Part shown: in pieces, positions 60,125-64,000 of the stretch
Layout: each line of letters opens with the position of its first letter
Numbering within the stretch: the first letter of the stretch is position 1
NCBI RefSeq assembly: GCF_029227915.1
Contig: NC_079876.1
Location: 28,989,828-29,053,827, forward strand
From: Hydractinia symbiolongicarpus
Lineage: Eukaryota; Cnidaria; Hydrozoa; Anthoathecata; Hydractiniidae
DNA length: 64,000 nucleotides
Direction: 5' to 3'
The notes under the pieces: generated by a model
Seen by the model: only the letters and a program-made list of their open reading frames with translations
The model's database searches: none
What the model was told of the DNA's origin: nothing
Program-made: the position numbers and the translations under genes

Positions 60125-61788
60125 TCTCTTTAATAATAGCCGTATTTTGTCTGTCTGTCCGCGAGAGCCGCGTCCCGTAACGGAATCACGAAATTTTTAT
60201 AATGCGCACCAATACCAAATGCGATATATTTTTACCGACTTTGTTTAAACCGCTCGCGCGTAGAATACCATTCACAACGCCTGATTCTTTAAAAAAAAAC
60301 AACAAGATTTTCGCGACCAGAAAGAATCCAAGATCTTCGCGGAACGAAGGCCATTTTGATAATGGTCGTGTTTGTGGTCAGTGTGTGAGGTTTGTAGGCC
60401 TGTTTGACTTTTTTATCTTCTAAAAGCCTTATATATTTGTAATATTTGTTTTCTGTTTGTTTTCAATGGTAGGATAAATATATCGTCACGTTTTTTAGCC
60501 ACGTACAGATCTTAAACGCACCAGTTTTAGGATGTTTGGCTAGGAACGAAGATTAGCTAGCTATAGCTACTTAGCTAGCTAGAGCCTCACTTATTGCTAT
60601 TCTGTATGGTATAAGAGCTTTTTATCCTAGCCAACATTTATTTTTATGTTGAGGCTGTGGCTATTTAGCTAGCTCCTTAAAAAGTGAAAGTATAAAAATG
60701 CAGTTTGGCTACAACAATATTCTTAAGCAATATATAATTTTTATGCTAAATGCAGTTAGCTAGCTAGGTATAGCTACATATTTTATTATTTTTCTGCAAA
60801 CTTTTTCTGCAAATGAAATGGCTGAGCGATTGTTTTGGCTGGACGAGTAACGACAGGCTGTTCCCTGTGTTTTTATTTAAACCGAAGTTGCAATGAACAT
60901 TTTTGGAAAAGGGTAATATGCCTTATGCGCCTGTTCAACTGTGTTTAACTGTACTAAGCAGTTAGCCCAGTGTTAAAAACAGACTGTTTTTTGTAAAAGG
61001 CTGTTACGCCTATGGGCATGTGCAACACCGTTTACCTGTATATACTAAAGTCAGACCACCACTGTGACAATTAATTTTTAAACTTTCTTGGGAATCACGC
61101 CTGGACTAACCGCTTAGCCCTGCGAGAAAGTTTTTTTCAAAAGGGTATTATTCCTATACGCTGTACAACACGGTTTAACTGTACTAAGTGCTCAGCCCAG
61201 TGTCACGATTAATTTTTTAACTTTTAAAAAGACTTATTCCACAAAATAAAATTATATTGACCGATTGTTTTTGCTATGACAGGGTAACAACGGTTTGTAA
61301 ACTCTGTTTTCATATCAGCTATTGTTGCGGGAAAGTAATTTAAAAAAAAAAATGTTACAGTCGCACACTATAATGGTGTATGCGCTTAACTTGATTTACG
61401 CCTGTGCAACACGGTTTAACTGTACTAAGCGTTCAGCTCAGTGTCACGATTAATTTTTTAACTTGCGCAAAAAGTTATTCCGCAAAATGAAATAAAATTG
61501 ACGATTGTTTTTGCTATGATGGAGTAACAACACTTTGTAAACTCTGTTTTTATATCAGTTATCGTTGCGGGAAAGTTATTTTTTGAAAAATATGTTACAG
61601 TCGTACACTATAATGGTGTATGCGCTTCAAATGATTAACGACATACTGTATACCTGTACTAAAGCGCTCCACCTGATCGTGTGGGACAGTTTACGGCTCT
61701 TATTAAGCGCTCCACAGAGTGTTCAATGCCGGATCACACCTTTACTTGTGGCTTAACCCGGCGTTTCGACGCCGGGTTTCCCGGCTAG
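60125..61788 (+). mobile_element. Helitron unit 1 of a head-to-tail array (1664 bp)
   Basis: Begins TCTCTTTAATAATAGCCGTA and ends with a hairpin CCCGGCGTTTCGACGCCGGG, then TTTCCCGGCTAG. The TC start, hairpin and CTAG end are Helitron hallmarks. No Rep or helicase gene is present, so it is non-autonomous. The body contains TAGC-rich runs (60553-60590) and at least four imperfect copies of a TTTAACTGTACTAAGCG, CAGCCCAGTGT module. The left flanking base is G rather than A. Confidence 0.82.
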
Positions 61789-63448
61789 TCTCTTTAATAA
61801 TAGCCGTATTTTGTCTGTCTGTCCGCGAAAGCCGCCTCCCGTAACGGAAACACGAAATTTTTAAAATGTGCACGAATATCAAATGCGATATATTTTTACC
61901 GACTTTGTTTTGACCGCTCGCGCGTGGAATACCATTCACAACGCCTGATTCTTTAAAAAAAACCCAAGATTTTCGCGACCAGAAAGAATCCAAGATCTTC
62001 GCGGAACGAAGGCCATTTTGATAATGGTCGTGTTTGTGGTCAGTGTGTGAGGTTTGTAGGCCTGTTTGACTTTTTGATCTTCTAAAAGCCTTATATATTT
62101 GTAATATTTGTTTTCTGTTTGTTTTCAATGTTAGGATAAATATATTGTCACGTTTTTTAGCCACGTACAGATCTTAAACGCACCAGTTTTAGGATGTTTG
62201 GCTAGGAACGAAGATTAGCTAGCTATAGCTACTAGCTAGCTAGAGCCTCACTTATTGCTATTCTGTTTGGTATAAGAGCTTTTTATCCTAGCCAACATTT
62301 ATTTTTATGTTGAGGCTGTGGCTATTTAGCTAGCTCCTTAAGAAGTGAAAGTATAAAAATGCAGCTTGGCTACAACAATATTCTTAAGCAATATATAATT
62401 TTTATGCTAAATGCAGTTAGCTAGCTAGGTATAGCTACATATTTTATTATTTTTCTGCAAACTTTTTCTGCAAATGAAATGGCTGAGCGATTGTTTTGGC
62501 TGGACGAGTAACGACAGGCTGTTCCCTGTGTTTTTATTTAAACCGAAGTTGCAATGAACATTTTTGGAAAAGGGTAATACGCCTTATGCGCCTGTTGAAC
62601 TGTGTTTAACTGTACTAAGCGGTTAGCCCAGTGTTAAAAACAGACTGTTTTTTGTAAAAGGCTGTTACGCCTATGGGCATGTGCAACACCGTTTACCTGT
62701 ATATACTAAGGTCAGCCCACCACTGTGACAATTAATTTTAAACTTTCTTGGGAATCACGCCTGGACTAACCGCTCAGCCCTGTGTCTGCGAGAAAGTTTT
62801 TTTCAAAAGGGTATTATTCCTATACGCTGTACAACAGGGTTTAACTGTATTAAGCGCTCAGCCCAGTGTCACGATTAATATTTTAACTTTTAAAAAGACT
62901 TTTCCACAAAATAAAATAATATTGACCGATTGTTTTTGCTATGACAGGGTAACAACCGTTTGTAAAATCTGTTTTCATATCAGCTATTGTTGTGGGAAAG
63001 TAATTTAAAAAAAATATGTTACAGTCGAACACTATAATGGTGTATGCACTTAACTTGATTTACGCCTGTGCAACACGGTTTAACTGTACTAAGCGTTCAG
63101 CTCAGTGTCACGATTAATTTTTTAACTTGCGCAAAAAGTTATTCCGCAAAATGAAATAAAATTGACGATTGTTTTTGCTATGATGGAGTAACAACACTTT
63201 GTAAACTCTGTTTTTATATCAGTTATCGTTGCGGGAAAGTTATTTTTGAAAAATATGTTACAGTCGCACACTATAATGGTGTATGCGCTTCAAATGATTA
63301 ACGACATACTGTATACCTGTACTAAAGCGCTCCACCTGATCGTGTGGGACAGTTTACGGCTCTTATTAAGCGCTCCACAGAGTGTTCCGGCGATCACACC
63401 TTTACTTGTGGCTTAACCCGGCGTTTCGACGCCGGGTTTCCCGGCTAG
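61789..63448 (+). mobile_element. Helitron unit 2 of a head-to-tail array (1660 bp)
   Basis: Starts immediately after the CTAG of unit 1 with TCTCTTTAATAATAGCCGTA and ends with the same hairpin and CTAG at 63445-63448. It matches unit 1 along its whole length with scattered substitutions and a few short indels (for example CTGTGTCTGCGAG against CTGCGAG). There is no host sequence between the units. Confidence 0.88.
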
Positions 63449-64000
63449 TCTCTATAATAATAGCCGTATTCCGTCTGTCTGTCTCTGCGCAACATGGCGG
63501 AGCAAGTAGCGAGACCCGCCGAAAATCCCCGCGGCCCTGCGGCTTTATTTCGAATCCCCGGCAGACCCCTTTTTTTACCGGCCTTGCTTTGCCGCTCATT
63601 GTAATAAACCAATCACGAGGCTCCATTTTCACTAATGACCAATCCAAGTGCTTCGCGGCCTCAACATGCCGACGGGAGGAAACATGCTACCCCTACGAAG
63701 GCCATTTTGGTTTGGAAGTGATGGTGTGAAGTTTGTAGGTTTCCTTTCAATCCTCCTTATTTCTTCTGAGTACTTTTTATCCTATAGGATTATTTAGTTT
63801 GTTTTCACATGTTAAGGTGAATATTTCATCACTTTTTCTAGCTACGTATAAATCTTAAACAAACCAATTTTAAGTTTTTGGCTAGCTACAAAACGTACAT
63901 TTTGAGGCAGCTAGCTATAGCTAGCTTTATTTATTCCTATACTTTTAAAGTTTTTATTCAGTTTGGTATATTATTATTTATTTTTATGTTGAAGTTGGGT
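63449..64000 (+). mobile_element. Helitron unit 3, diverged, running off the window
   Basis: Begins TCTCTATAATAATAGCCGTA directly after the CTAG of unit 2. The first part differs from units 1 and 2 (GCAACATGGCGGAGCAAG, a G+C-rich patch to about 63690). From about 63690 it again resembles them (GAAGGCCATTTTGG, AGCTACGTATAAATCTTAAA against AGCCACGTACAGATCTTAAA). It is a related subfamily, truncated here by the window edge. Confidence 0.75.

Noticed and set aside
63382-63729. Open frames on both strands near the right end
   Set aside because: They cover the Helitron junction and the 5' part of unit 3, whose G+C-rich sequence keeps frames open by chance.

Overview
The window is eukaryotic nuclear DNA from an animal. 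It is AT-rich (roughly two thirds A+T by eye), its genes are split into short exons with GT-AG introns, and it is full of small transposons. The protein families (KDM4, CDC20, GPX7/8, DNAJC14) are metazoan. The repeat types, including hAT elements with a 5-bp target duplication, Helitrons and tRNA-derived SINEs, would fit a cnidarian, perhaps a hydrozoan. That placement is an inference, and I cannot name a species.

Layout. 1-1130: a 53-bp satellite and AT-rich DNA, probably an upstream intron of the first gene. 1131-15798 (+): most of a KDM4/JMJD2 histone lysine demethylase in 17 exons (JmjC, PHD, extended PHD, double Tudor); its JmjN exons lie before the window. 17779-19342 (-): a two-exon ER-type glutathione peroxidase (GPX7/8-like) with a signal peptide, a catalytic Cys and a KDEL-like end. 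It converges on KDM4. 19651-27316 (+): CDC20 in seven exons, head-to-head with the peroxidase across 308 bp. 30057-32841 (-): two neighbouring two-exon genes for about 80-residue secreted Cys-containing proteins that look like tandem paralogues of an unrecognised family. 32842-40328: gene-poor, with degraded coding relics, two tRNA-type or pogo-type small elements and LINE fragments. 40329-59609 (+): DNAJC14-like J-domain protein in seven exons. Its 6.4-kb last intron holds a complete 5.0-kb hAT transposon that encodes an OTU-like peptidase domain in front of its transposase. 60125-64000: head-to-tail Helitron units of about 1.66 kb.

How it fits together. The host genes are unrelated housekeeping or regulatory genes: chromatin, ER redox, cell cycle and ER chaperone. 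They form no pathway; the only structural coupling is the short divergent GPX/CDC20 promoter. Most of the sequence between exons is mobile DNA: piggyBac-, Harbinger-, pogo- and hAT-like inverted-repeat elements, SINEs, LINE fragments, Helitrons and minisatellites. The most unusual items are the OTU-hAT element, the Helitron concatemer, the paired secreted-protein genes, and a DNAJC14 splice site at which intron retention makes an immediate stop.

Exon borders were placed by eye from reading frame, splice consensus and remembered family sequences. No alignment or search was run.
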